The translations under genes were made by a program, and so were the position numbers. The notes beneath the pieces were generated by a model. That model was not told the DNA's origin. It saw only the letters and a program-made list of their open reading frames with translations, and ran no database searches. From Cladosporium sp. IMV 00045 (taxonomy: Eukaryota; Ascomycota; Dothideomycetes; Cladosporiales; Cladosporiaceae): a DNA stretch of 29,722 bases. The DNA lies in assembly GCA_001931905.2 (NCBI GenBank), contig MSJI02000208.1:1-29722 (forward strand). The letters run 5' to 3'. Positions 18,101-29,600 of this stretch are shown in pieces (position 1 is the stretch's first letter; every line of letters starts with the position of its first letter).

Positions 18101-20981
18101 CTTCGATGAAGTCTCCGCGGGCCTCGAGTTGAGTCTCCTCATCCGGGTCGTTCAGAATCTCCAGGAGCATATCAACAATTCCAGAGGTCATAAGTTCGTA
18201 GGAGGTAATGCTCTCAAGGGCATCACCGTCAAAGTACTTGGCCAAACGCTTGAACAGCTTAGCGCCGCCGTGTTCGCCGACGCCACCGTAGCACACTCTA
18301 AGCTCATCAGCCAGGTTACGTAGATCGTCCAAAACGCCAGTAGCTTTGGCGCGAAGCTCTTCACTACCCGCATGGCCATGTGCCTCGATAAAACGCTTGG
18401 CGCGCAGTGTGATGACATCCTGGACGTTCATAGCGCGAGCCGGAGGAGGTCCATCAGAGGCACCCTCGGAATCAGAGCCGTCGTCTTCATCATCGTGGTC
18501 GTGCTCATCATCTTCGTGGTCCTCGTCGTTGTCATCTTCAGGATCAATGTGGTCATTAACATCCACGTCCATATCGATGTGTTCGACGGGCTCCTCGTTG
18601 TCGCTGCTGTGCTTTTCGGGTTCGGTGACCGGTACAACGACCGTCTTGTCCTCAGCCTCCTTGCCAGAGGTCTCTTCGGACTGCTCCTCTGACTTGAGGG
18701 GTCTATTGGCGAGCCTGTCAATCTCCGTCATGACTCCCTCGCGATAGAACTGCGGCCTGTAAACCGATTCGAGACGCTTCAGCATCAGTTCAGCCTCTTG
18801 CAGAGCAAACGTGACCAATGTGGGGTTCTCCTGTTGCGAAAGAATCGAAGCCAGATGTGAAGCATAGGAGACACCGCGCAGCGCTTCTTGCAAAATGTCG
18901 GTTTCGAGGTTGCTCAGCATCTTCAATTGGGCCGTCAAGACCTTCTGGCGAACACTGAGGTTGACGGTAGAAGTGTACGCATGCATCAAAGTGGGGAACA
19001 AGATGATGGCAAAGCGTCTGACCTCTGCCGGGCATTCCTCGAGCAACTCCACGCGCTTCTCATTGGGCGCGTTCTTGCTTCTGTCGGCCATGCTGATAGG
19101 GTTGGGTCCGGTGTATCCAGCATCCTGGAGATCATCCACGAACATCAAGCCTTCGCTGCCTACAGCCGGCAGAAGCTCGCAAATGACGTTCAACGTCTCG
19201 AAAATCTGCTCGCGTGGTGTACGGATGATCGACTGCATGATCACGTTCTTATCGATTTGGGAAGCAACGTCCTTCTCTGACGGTGTAGGAGGCGACACGC
19301 CGGTCAGGATTTGATAGAGGGTATCGACGACATTCATCTTGAGGAGGTCCGCGCTGAGACGCGGCGAGGCACGCGCACTGATAGACAGGACACGCAGGAA
19401 CTGGGTATGGATGCTCGGGCCGATCATGTTTGTCGAGCCAGGCAGGAGTAGACGCAGGATGGCCTTGAGCAGATCGGCACTGACGAGCTCCTCAAGCTTC
19501 GATTCATGGTACTTGAAGCTCTCGATAACACGAGAGACGCAGAGCGACGCTTGCTCGACGACGCGCTGGTCAGAGCTGGAGAGTGTGTTCAAGAGGATTG
19601 GCATCACATCGCGGACGGTCGGGAAGGAGTCCTCGGGAATGTTACGGCAGCAGTTTGCCGCGGTGGTCACAGCCGTGCGCTGGGTGCTCGTAGCGAAGAA
19701 ATCAAGATAAGTCAAGCAGGCAGTCAAACCGCCTTCACGTACGATAGACGCTGGGAACTCCACACTGATCTTCTCCAAAGTCGTGAGAGCCTGCTCGGCG
19801 AGGTCGATGAAGTGAATCTCGAGGAGTTTCTGGCAGAGAATTGGTACAGCACCGCCGTAGACAACACTTGCAGTAGCGGCGGGCAATGCCTCCATCAAGT
19901 TTGCAATGCAACGGCAGGCCAGAAGCATGATCTCTGGGTTTTCTTCTCCAGTGAAGTCGTTGGGTTGCATGAGAGTCACAAGCTCTTTCACGAATTGATC
20001 AGGTGCAAAGTGACCGGCAAGATTGTCTTCGTTTGACACGAGCAACAGCTCTGAAAGCTCGGATAGAGCTACAAGTTGGGTAGATGAATCGTCCTTAGCA
20101 CGCAGCTGTTCCAGAATTCCTCGCAGGCGGCTGCCAGTGCTCGACAGCATCGAAGTCATAGCTCGTAGCTGACCTGTCAATCCCGCCAGAGCTCCGGGAC
20201 CTCCAAAGCGACCGAGGAACCCACCAGAGCTGAAAGGGTCACCGCCTGCACGATCCAGAGCATCAAGATCTTCGTCCAACAGGCGTCGTCTTGCCTCGCT
20301 AGCGCCCTCGGCGCCTTCCTGTGTGTCTTCTTGTTCATCCTCGTCGTCCTCTTGATCTTTCGGCTCTTCGGTAGCCTTTTCGTCGACGTCTTTCATCAGA
20401 GTATCGTGATCCTTCCTTGAACCTCTCTTTGACTTCCTCGAGCTCGTACCAGACGCAGAAGGTGTGGGTTCTGCTTTCTCATCATCAGCATGCTGCATTG
20501 TCACCGGACTATTCACCATCGACGCACCATCCTTGCCACTCTTGCGGCGGCTGCTCTTCTTTTTCGAAGTGTCTTTCTGTGTGCTGTTCTGTGGCGATGT
20601 TTCTCCCGACGTGCTCGAAGACGGTCTGCTAGGATCAGTCATGTCCTCAGCCTTCTTGCGACTGCTGCCGTACCCAGCACCTGACATCGCCGCTGTGGTG
20701 AACTTTTGCTTGCGCTTCTTGGGAGTCTCCTCCGACTCGGGAGCGTCAGAGGGCGGTGGCGGTTGCTGGGATTCTTCTGCACGCGGCCGCTTAACCCTCC
20801 TGCTTTCTCTGCGGTTGGTGGGTGACTGGTCGGTGGGAGCGGCCTTGCGTTTGCGAGTGGAGGCGGTCGGGTTTGGGGTGTCGTTGGTGGGGTCGTTTGG
20901 CGGTGGATTGGAGTCGTTGGTGGAGGGTGGGCTATCTGCGGCGAGCCTCGCTGCGGACGAGCGAGTCACTCTTTGTGACAT
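15188..20981 (-). CDS. ufd4: HECT-type E3 ubiquitin ligase, Ufd4/TRIP12/UPL3 family
   Basis: E3 ligase that accepts ubiquitin on its own cysteine and moves it to substrates. In yeast Ufd4 acts in the ubiquitin-fusion degradation pathway and assists N-degron turnover. Exon 1 (20981-15455) and exon 2 (15384-15188) are joined across a 70-nt phase-1 intron (GTAAGT, ACACAG), giving 1907 residues. Residues 1-240 are disordered and basic/acidic with likely nuclear signals ([24 protein letters not shown]). Residues about 270-760 form the armadillo-like repeat region typical of this family ([37 protein letters not shown]). An extremely acidic His/Asp run lies at about 780-845. Two more disordered acidic stretches precede the HECT domain at about 1500-1907 ([38 protein letters not shown]). 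The catalytic cysteine is Cys1874 in [18 protein letters not shown], and the protein ends GSFHLS as HECT ligases of this group do. Confidence 0.96.
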
Positions 20982-21934
20982 TGGTAAGTGACCGTCGGAT
21001 CAGAAGCTTGTGTGATTTGAGTGGTTGCGTGCCGACGGCGGGCAGGCAGGCATATGCAAGTAGCAGTGAGGTCAGGCAGGCTGGATGCTCAGCTGCATTC
21101 GTGAGAATGGTTCAGAGAGCGGGAGACGGCGAGGTGGTGGAAGTGGAAGTAGATGTGGGGAGTGTATGAAAGATGGTGGTAGGGTTGGAGGTGGCGAAGT
21201 GCGGTGAGTGTGAAAGGAGCGTGTGTTTTAAAGAAAGCTCGTGTGGCATGTGGGAGTGTCTCGGTGCAGGCAAGGCAAGGCAAGAGAGGTAGCGGTTATG
21301 GATGGGTTTGGGTGGTAGAGGGACACACACACACACCTAGGCGAGGAAGTTCGCATCACTCATTATTGTCTGTGCTTAACGAGTGACGTGAAGGTTGTTC
21401 TTGTGATCAGGCAGAAGTTGTGTTGTTGTTATTGTCGAATGTGAAGGAGTGCATGGGCGAGAGGGTGAATATGCGAGTGGAGTGAGAGTTGATAAAGTGA
21501 TAGGTCTCAAGTTGCTCATCATCCCGACGGCCCAAGTCGACACTACGATGGCTCCGCACGTGAGCCCTGACTGCTGGCTGGCTGGCCCTGCCCGCTCTCT
21601 GCAGTTGCCGCTTGGCAGGTGACGATGATGATGATTATTGATCGGGGGCATTATTCAAAAGCCGGTTCAAACAACGTCACTATAGGAAGACGCTCTTCAC
21701 TTACGGCATCGACATGTTTGCTACAGCGCGCGAGATTGACTCTTAAGAAGTCGCGGGTCGACACGTCCGTTTGACATTCCACAGCTACAGTACACTTACT
21801 TGTGAACATCTTTTTCTCTTCTCAGCAAATCATCCTCATTAACTCGTCCATATCATTCCGTCCATGCAGCAAATCTCATGATACCATCTATTATAGAGCA
21901 ACGGTGGCCCAGTCCAAACCCCTGGCAATACGCC
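20982..21934. promoter_or_regulatory. Upstream region of ufd4, no gene seen
   Basis: A 953-bp gap containing the ufd4 promoter and the 3' flank of the GH16 gene. On the plus strand 21070-21340 is markedly G/T-rich (polypyrimidine/CA-rich on the sense strand of ufd4), which suits a fungal promoter or leader. A dinucleotide run (AC)7 lies at 21323-21336. No credible open frame or RNA gene was seen. Confidence 0.45.
21323..21336 (+). repeat. (AC)7 dinucleotide microsatellite
   Basis: Seven perfect AC units, about 340 bp upstream of the ufd4 start codon. Confidence 0.85.
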
Positions 21935-23418
21935 TCAAGATTCGACCTGACGCGGCAGACCAACACGCATGGTCCCACCCGGCTGCAATCCCACAGTCGT
22001 CGGTTCCTCAGTATGAGCAACTCCCGTCGAGGCCGGCTTTGAAGAAGATGGTGGAACTGGCGCAGATGTCGTAAATGGCGCAGGAGGAGTCCACGTCGCC
22101 GGCCAGGCCGCACCTGCGTAGGAAGACTTGCTCTCCAAAGGCGCCGGTCCAGAAGCCTGCACTGTATCCGAGCCGGAAACTTCGTACACGTCCAGGTAAT
22201 TGACTTCCCAGTAGGACTCGACAAAGGCTTGTGGATTGTTTGCGACGTAGATGTTGCACGATTCCCACGATTGATCAGTGGCCTAGAGAGTAATCATTCA
22301 GCTTCTCCTCTCACTGCACGCCGGGCATGCCGCAAATAAGCATGTAGATCATTCTCAACTCACCATCGGACAACCATGCATCTGGAAAGTGTTCCCAGCG
22401 TTACTTCCACAAAAGTCCGTGTTGAAGACCATCATCTGGTCATGAAAGTGCGCGTCAAAATCGCATGAGCCCTCGAAGTTCGCCACCGGATCGCCAAATT
22501 CACTCAAGAGAGGCTTCTTCTTCTTATCACCAATCGATGGCGGAATGGCATTACGTGGGAACGTCCACATCTTCATGCCCTGGGACGTCCACAGCATCGC
22601 GAAGACGCCACCCCCAGCAGCATTGAAGGCAGATCCAGTTGGCCGGTTGGAAGAAACAGTGCAGCCGGTGTACGAGTTTGCATGCTTTTGGGAGAAACGT
22701 TAGCATTGGCAACACCTATCTGCCTTCCTGAAGAGTCTTACCGCACAATCATTGGTGACGAGCGTCCCAGACTGTCCAATACCAGCAACACTGCAATTGG
22801 GCTCTGCCGAAGAATGCAGCGACATGATATTGACCGGCTGATTGTTGGTCTGTTCAATGATGTCCATCTCACCAGTCTCAGGCCAGACACCCGTGCCGAC
22901 AAACCAGAAGGCGGGCCAAGTACCGCAGCTGCAGAGAAATCAGTCAGACGTGCTGCCTTCCACCCCTCTATTCGCCTTCCCCCTCTTCTCTAAAGACATG
23001 TGATATCAACGACACGAGTAAGAAGGAAAGAAGAAACAACTCACACATTCCCCGGCAAGTGCCCCAAATCCAACACCCAAAGCCCACGCGTATAAGTCGC
23101 CACACTCTGCAACCTAACACTCATCCTGCCCAAATTCGCACCCGGATCAAGCACACTCTTCGTATCGACGCCCCAACGCGCCACGCCAGAGTCTCCAATT
23201 TCCGTGAGATTGATCAGACCGTGCTGCTCGGCCACGGCCAAGCTGACGTAGTCGACGTAGCCGAACGTCGGGTCGAAGCCTTCGTAGAGCGTGAAAGCCC
23301 GGTTGAAGAAGTCGAGGCCGCGGTGGGTGTGTAGGTGGGTTAGGGTTAGTTGGGAGAGGGTGGGGGTTGGGAGGAGGGTGAGGAGGATGAGGGGGAGGGT
23401 TAGAAGGAGGGAAGACAT
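21935..23418 (-). CDS. Secreted glycoside hydrolase family 16 endo-beta-glucanase
   Basis: Likely hydrolyses beta-1,3 or mixed beta-1,3/1,4 glucans in cell walls, outside the cell. Four exons, 23418-23045, 22928-22742, 22684-22364 and 22282-21935, splice in frame with canonical sites (introns of 116, 57 and 81 nt; GTGAGT/CTGCAG, GTAAGA/AAAAG, GTGAGT/TCTAG). The product is 409 residues. A signal peptide is clear (MSSLLLTLPLILLTLLPTPTLS). The core has FDPTFGYVDYVS, CGTWPAFWFVG and the GH16 active-site motif E-x-D-x-x-E in GEMDIIEQ, with Glu145 as nucleophile, Asp147 as helper and Glu150 as acid/base. Later conserved parts include GVFAMLWTSQGMKMW and GSCDFDAHF. The C-terminal 80 residues are Ser/Thr/Pro-rich (PPAPFTTSAPVPPSSSKP) and probably O-glycosylated. 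No hydrophobic GPI-anchor tail is seen, so release or loose wall association is expected. Confidence 0.94.
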
Positions 23419-24385
23419 GGTTGGTGTTGGTGAGTGCGATTGTGGGATGGGTTGGTTGGTCGATGGGAGAGGAGGGGAGAGCATGGAGTGTGGTTCTGAG
23501 ATATAAGGTGAAGGCTTTCTGAGTCGACTCGTCGAGTGTAGCACCTGCCATCTCTCCTGAAACCCATCGTGTCCGAGACCACGAGGAAAGAGCGAGCGTT
23601 CGTCTTCGCATCCGCACCTGTACGCGTGCGTAGCACAAGCATCAAACCTTCAGTCCATCTGATGATGAGAGCCCCGATGGACCACCTAATAACAAAGCGT
23701 ACAACGATCGTAGCCCCATACTCGTGCCAACATTGACACTCAATAAAACCACAACTCAATCCGCCATCTCACCGACGAGCGCATACTCCCATGCAAACGC
23801 TCACTAGCCAGACGATTCATATGTGCACATCATGTACATGTACATGCCCACACAAACAAACAAAGTTATTCAAACTCCAAAAGGCCGCACAAATCAAGTC
23901 ATCCCGGTCACTCATCACACTTTGACCAAACCGACGGCTCACACGTTCCACGAACCCGGAAATGACCCTCCAACCCCTTCACGGATGCAGCGTCACACCA
24001 GGACAGCCATTGTTTCGGCGTAGGCCGAGGAGAGAGAAGTCTACCTCCACCTTCATGCCTAAGGTAATCACTGACGAAAGCAAAACTCAGGAAAGGAAAG
24101 GTCTTCGTTATGTACAAGTGATGCTTGTTGTACATGTATGTAGCGGAGAGTTTGGAAAGGCCGACAATGAACAACTTTAGGTAATAAAATACATGAGTCG
24201 AGTGTTACTCTATACATCCAAACTTCATTTCCTAACTCGCCCCCTTCCAAACAGGGAGGTCCAACTGTTATTTTGTTTGCCACAGCGTCGTGGGCTTTCC
24301 AATATATCTACAATAAACAAAAGGTGAAACTATCGCAACAAGAAGATATCTTACAGATCGTGGCACTTCTTCCAATCACCCTCAA
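23419..24385. other. Intergenic region between GH16 and cox15, no gene seen
   Basis: A 967-bp gap holding the GH16 promoter and the cox15 3' flank. Short open frames here have no recognisable protein and unlikely composition. A small self-complementary run of TGTACA units (about 23829-23847) is the only structure I noticed. Confidence 0.4.
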
Positions 24386-25921
24386 TCACCGTCCAAGCTT
24401 CGCATTCATCATCGCATCCGGCCCCCTCCTACCCATCTGCGCCTTCGCACCATTCGCAGCAGCAGCCTTCTTAACCAACTGCAACGTGCGCGTAGGGATC
24501 CACACCCTACTCCCCAGTAAAAACACACCACTCAGTAGCGCCAACGCACCAGCCTGATGAGCAGCTGCCAGCGGCGTAGGAACCAGATACCAAAGCGTGG
24601 TGATCCCCAGCACGACCTGGAGGGACACCAAGTGCACGACACCCAACATGCCCTTCTTCGCGTCTTTGGGCAGGAGGGCGCGCACGCGCGGCGAGAAGCG
24701 CGAGTAGCCCCACAGCGCGATGATGGCGGTGAAAGTGGTGGTAGCGAGAGCGCGGTGGTCGAGTTGGACGAGCACGGGGTTCTCCAGCATGTTACGCCAC
24801 CAGAGGTCAGAGTTGTCCGGGACGTGGGAGTAGAAGGGGTCGAGGAGTTCGCGCGTAGGCGGGAGGAAAGCCTGCCCCATCCACGGGAAGTCGTTGTAGA
24901 TCATGCCTGCGTCGAGGCCCGCGACGAGGGCGCCGGACATGGCTGTTGTGAAGACGAGGGCGCTGAGAGCGGCGGTCAGGCGGCGGAAGGGGCGGAGTGC
25001 GGGGGATTGGAGGGTTTCCAGGGCGCGGAGGCCGGCTTCCGGGTTGGCGAGGAGGCGGTGTTGGCGCAGGATGGCCAGGCCGTTCCAGAGCATGTAGAGG
25101 TAGGCGACGAAGGCGGTTCCCAGGTGGGCGGCGAGGCGGTATTGGGAGACGCGCGGGTGGGTGCCCGTTTCGAGGAGTTCGTCTTTCAGCCCGGACTTGA
25201 CCATCCACCAGCCGATGACGCCTTGGAAGCCGATGAGGGCGCAGATGCCGCCGAGGCGCCAGGCCATGGGTTTGCTGACCCTGCGTCGCGCGACGAAGTA
25301 GATCGTGGGGAGCAAGAAGGTGATGCCGACGACGCGGCCCCAGAGGCGGTGGCCCCATTCCATCCAGTAGATTTGCTTGAAGTCTTCCAGGTCCATGTGG
25401 GAGTTGAGCATTTTGAACTCAGGGCTCTGCTTGTAGCGATTGTATTCATATTCCCAATGCTCCTGGTTCATGGGCGGGAAAGAGCCGGTGACTGGCCGCC
25501 ATTCTGTGATGCTGAGACCGGACTCTGTGAGCCGAGTGAGGCCGCCGAAGACGACGATGCCGAAGACGCTGACAGCGGAACCAAGTAACCAGTATGCGAC
25601 GCTCTTGCTGCTCGTTTCCGGGAAGGAGGAGGATTTCGCTGACTTGGCGGAGGATTGGCCGATGGTCTGGCTGAGCGCTCCTAGAGGAGAGGCGCTTGCG
25701 TGGGTAGCGGCGGAAGAGTTGTATCGAGGTGCTGGTGAGATGCGATGGTGGCCCGGTTGGCGGAAGGCGTGGAGGAAGGGAGTCTGGCGGAGAGATTTGT
25801 AGGGTTGCTGGCGCTGCTGCTGGTGGATGCACCTCTTGCAGACGAAAGCGTCTTCCAGGATCTTGGCCGCCTTGAAGGCCAGGCGTGCCCGTGGAGGCGA
25901 GAAGGCTATTGAGGCCGCCAT
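24386..25921 (-). CDS. cox15: Haem A synthase Cox15, mitochondrial inner membrane
   Basis: Oxidises the C8 methyl of haem O to make haem A for cytochrome c oxidase, in the mitochondrial inner membrane. Single exon, 511 residues from ATG 25921 (GCCATGG context on the minus strand). The open frame continues upstream to a TTG, but MAASIAFSPPRARLAFKAAK is a typical basic mitochondrial targeting start. Residues about 110-130 form the first membrane helix followed by GGLTRLTESGLSITEWRPV, the best conserved Cox15/CtaA signature. The four haem-ligand histidines of the family are present: His191 (WGHRLWGR), His266 (AAHLGTAF), His389 (LDHRALAT) and His455 (AAHQAGAL). DAGMIYNDFPWMG is also conserved. 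About eight membrane helices are visible. The gene shares an upstream region with the BTB gene on the other strand. Confidence 0.97.
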   Translation of the reverse strand: MAASIAFSPPRARLAFKAAKILEDAFVCKRCIHQQQRQQPYKSLRQTPFLHAFRQPGHHRISPAPRYNSSAATHASASPLGALSQTIGQSSAKSAKSSSFPETSSKSVAYWLLGSAVSVFGIVVFGGLTRLTESGLSITEWRPVTGSFPPMNQEHWEYEYNRYKQSPEFKMLNSHMDLEDFKQIYWMEWGHRLWGRVVGITFLLPTIYFVARRRVSKPMAWRLGGICALIGFQGVIGWWMVKSGLKDELLETGTHPRVSQYRLAAHLGTAFVAYLYMLWNGLAILRQHRLLANPEAGLRALETLQSPALRPFRRLTAALSALVFTTAMSGALVAGLDAGMIYNDFPWMGQAFLPPTRELLDPFYSHVPDNSDLWWRNMLENPVLVQLDHRALATTTFTAIIALWGYSRFSPRVRALLPKDAKKGMLGVVHLVSLQVVLGITTLWYLVPTPLAAAHQAGALALLSGVFLLGSRVWIPTRTLQLVKKAAAANGAKAQMGRRGPDAMMNAKLGR

Positions 25922-26672
25922 GGCTGGTGCAGACTCACGAAAATGCCAGCCAATGCAGTGACACAACAATGAGAGTAGAGACGAAACAATAAGAATCAAG
26001 AATGGGAAGGCTGACTAAGAGCCGAGTTGCTAGTGCATATCCGCGGTATGGGATCTCTTGTCATGCCGAACGGCGAACTGCGGACTAAGGTGGACTCCAC
26101 CACTATCGACAAGACAGAGGGCTCAAGGGTTCAGGGTGTAGCGGCGGCGACTAACAATAAGGACGGAGCTAGAAGGAGAAGAAACAACCATAACCGCTGT
26201 GCCATGACCATGACGGCATGCCGAACATCTTTCTCTCCTCCACCTCCGCCGGGGCTATGGCCGACATGCGCATGTGCTCGGTGCGAGCGAGAAGAGAGCT
26301 GAGCTCGCGTACTGCTGTAACAACTGCTGTAATAACTGCTGTAATGACTGCTGTACATGTACTGTTGTGCTGTCTACTGTACAACGGCTATCCGTACTTC
26401 TTGTCTTCATCTCCGGGTCGTTTCTTGATTATTCTTCCCTACAACATCACACCTACATCGGCCAGATTCACGTCACGACCTTTTCTCGCCATAATCAAGG
26501 TGTTCTTGTCATTTCCCTTCCACGTCTGTCCCACCTTGCAGTGTTTTCGTCCTCCAAACCTGCACGCCAAATGACCTCTCCGTCTTGACTCTTGCACCGC
26601 CAGCCGGTCATCCCCCCACCAGCTTCCTCCGCCTAGCCTGCGCTTGTGATCGCCCACATTCCAACTTTCGTC
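25922..26672. promoter_or_regulatory. Divergent promoter region between cox15 and the BTB gene
   Basis: A 751-bp gap between outward-facing start codons. It contains CCAAT at 25950-25954, about 30 bp before the cox15 ATG; the CCAAT-binding HAP complex controls respiratory genes in fungi, though this copy is very close to the start. A four-copy 12-bp repeat lies near the middle, and the leader next to ATG 26673 is C/T-rich. No coding frame looks real. Confidence 0.45.
26311..26358 (+). repeat. 12-bp tandem repeat, four copies
   Basis: Four adjacent units ACTGCTGTAACA, ACTGCTGTAATA, ACTGCTGTAATG and ACTGCTGTACAT. The first nine bases are identical in all four and changes are confined to the last three. 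A further degenerate ACTGTTGTGCTG-like unit follows. It lies about 315 bp upstream of the BTB gene start and 390 bp upstream of cox15. Confidence 0.85.
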
Positions 26673-29600
26673 ATGGACGGCCGCATCTTCGCCGCCGACG
26701 ATGATGAAGACGACTACGCTCCCCTCAACGACCCTTCTCCCTCACCTTGGCCCGCCCACAGCACCAACCCATCCGCAGGACATCTAAACCCAGACCAACG
26801 CCCCACCAACAACAGACAAAACAGTCTCCCTCGCTCCATCTTCCCCTCCACCGGTGGCTCTATCTTTGGTTCAGGTAGCGGCAGTGGCAGTGGCAGTGGC
26901 AGTGGCAGTGGCAGCAGCAGTAATAGTAATCCGCGAAACCCACAGCGACCCTCCTTAAACGTCCGCCCTCCAAGCCCCGACGCCAGACTGGATCCCACAC
27001 CCCAGTCTGCTTCCGCCAACCTGGAGTCCACCGATGGCTCGTCCAGGCGAGAGCGAAGATACGAGGACGAGATCAGAGCCACCGTAGCCCGCCGACGCAT
27101 ACCTTCCGCAGAGAAAGACGCAGACGACCCCAGCGCAGCGCCAGCCACGTCGGCACGCTCTGAGAGGCAGCGCAGTCCAACTCTTACAACACTATCAAGA
27201 TTATTTGCCGTCCAGGCGGCAACCAGTCCAGAGGCGAGCCGGAACTCTTCGTATATGCAATATGCCAGACAGAATGCCTACACAAGACAAACGCACGGGG
27301 AAACGGCCGCTCTGCCAGAGCATCTATACAAGAGAGGACTTCTAGAGGGTAGACACAGCGATATCACAGTCCATGCGTTTGGGAAGGAGTACAAGCTTCA
27401 TCGTCTGGTCTTAGATCGATCACCTTTCTTTGCAACAGCGTTGAGCGAACCCTGGCTGGAAGCAAACTCCAAGGAAATGACTGTCCGGCCTGAAGAGATC
27501 GATGCGAGCATCACGCAGCACTCTTTTGAACTCGCTCTGAAAAGGTTATACGGCTGCCCTTCCGTGGCCGAGGAAGATGCGCATGCTGTCGGTTTGTTCG
27601 CCACTGGCTGCTGGCTCGAAATGCTCGATGTGATGGACTCGAGCATCTCAAGCATGCTACGTCAAATGAGCCCGGACACACTCGCTCCCTTGATCCACTT
27701 GGTAACTAAGAACTACTATGGCAAATCTGGAGACAAGATCCTCGCCAGTGCAAAGGCGATGTTGTGTAGGGATGGTTGGAAGATGCCCCTCAAATGTTGG
27801 GACGGAATACCCGCTGATGTCGTCCGAGAGATTGTTGGTGGGGACGGCTTCTTCGTTGAGAGTGAATGGGAACGGTTCATTCTGGCAAAGCGAATTCTCG
27901 ACCGCAGATTGAAGTCTCGTGCCCTTGAAGCTGGCCTCGTGGAGCCAGGAAGCCGCAAGAAGATCGCAAAGGCCCCACCGATCATGGGGATGATGGCTGT
28001 AAGATTCGATGCTGTGGCTCGCCGCGCTGCTCCTGCCGCGTTCAGCCATGGAGTTCCTGATAGTCTCGCCAAATATGTCGGTCTGTACACGCATCCGACG
28101 GTGGAGCCACTGCTCGTCCTTCTTGACGAAGGCATTCACTACATCCATCTCGACTTTGAACAACTGCAGTACCTCCGTCAGACAAAAGATGTCATTGGTC
28201 TGCCAGTAATGCCTGATAAGGTCGTCAGCAATGCCCTGTGGCAACAGATGGAGCTGCGACAACGTGTTATGAACGCGCGAGATACCGACCTTGAGCTTGG
28301 ACTCTCAATCCAGGCCACCGGAGATGAATCTGCTTTTGACGCTACCTCTCCTCCCAGCACTAAAGGCAAACACAGAGCTGCAGACTCATCTGCTTTCGGT
28401 CACGACTTCGACCAGAGTGAAGACGACTACGATTCCCAATCTTGGGACGGCACGGGCAGGCCACGTAAATTCTGGATTCCAAGTAGCGACTGCAATATTG
28501 TCATGGGAGGCAATGCAGAGCCCTTCATCGCCACGTCAAGCAGCAACACCATCCAACGTCAAGCCGCACGCCTGTCAGCCACAGTCCAACCCGAGGACCT
28601 CACCTGGGCATCTGACTACGCCACATCGACCACCGCAGCTCAACCAAGACCAAGCACATCAGATAGCGGCGGTGCTGACGTCCCTCCGCCCGCTCTGAGC
28701 TATACACATCTCCCACCCTTCCGCTTCAGCGCAGACTTCCCCGCCCCTCGCCTGCTCAAAGAGCGCAAGCGAGTCTACTCGCGCACGGTATTCTACGCTG
28801 GCTCGCTCTGGAACATCTACATCCAGAAAGTCGTGCAATCCCAACGGACGACGAAACAGCTCGGCGTCTACCTCCATCGCGCCAAAGAATGTGAGACGGA
28901 AGAAGCTGTCTTCGGTTCTTCCACAGGCGCAGCATCCCGCGGCTTGAACATAGGCAGCGGCAACGTCGAAGGCCGCATCGGTCGCCTCGAGCGCGACATC
29001 AACGGTAACGGCGGCGACACGCGACGCAGAACGCGACACCGCGACTCGCTCGGCGAAGACATCCGCCTCGAAGGGGACGAAAGCAGCGGATCCGCGGGGG
29101 AAAACGACATCCGACCCCCCGGCGACATCAGCAGCAGCCTCTCATCACGCTACGCCGGCCTAAGCAGCAACCACAGCCACCACCACCGCAAAACCGGCCA
29201 AACCGACATCCTCTCCTCCACCTCCCCGCTAAGCGCCACTTTCGCCTCCTCCGTCGACCCCGAAAACGACTCCACCTCCTCCTCCGAAACCGAATCAAAC
29301 CTCCCCAACAACCTCAGCAACCCCCCACCCCTCTCCCGCACGCAATCCAAGCCCGCCCTCCCGCCCTACGTCGACGCCCGCCCCACGATCAAAACGTACT
29401 TCAAAATCTACTCCCCCTCGCGCGGCGGCCGCATGCTGTCCGTCTACGAGAGCGCGCCGGACAGGTTCAATTTCAGCCAGAGCTGGGGTTGGAAGAGCAG
29501 TACGCTCATGCTGGACGATGGGGTGTTGGATGGTGCTGGGGGAGTGGGGGAGGACGGGGAGACGTTGCAGGTTGGCGTGCTGGATTTGCCGGAGGAGGGG

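Noticed and set aside
23829..23847. Self-complementary TGTACATGTACA run
   Set aside because: Short and AT-balanced; such palindromes arise by chance and nothing nearby supports an operator or element end.
24100..24140. Imperfect inverted repeat around TGTACAA...TTGTACA
   Set aside because: Arms of about seven bases with an interrupted match, far from any start codon; too weak to call a terminator or element.
24557..25588. 343-codon open frame on the plus strand across cox15
   Set aside because: It is antisense to a clear cox15 coding sequence in GC-rich DNA, has a Gly/Glu/Ala/Val-biased product with no recognisable domain, and follows from codon bias on the other strand.
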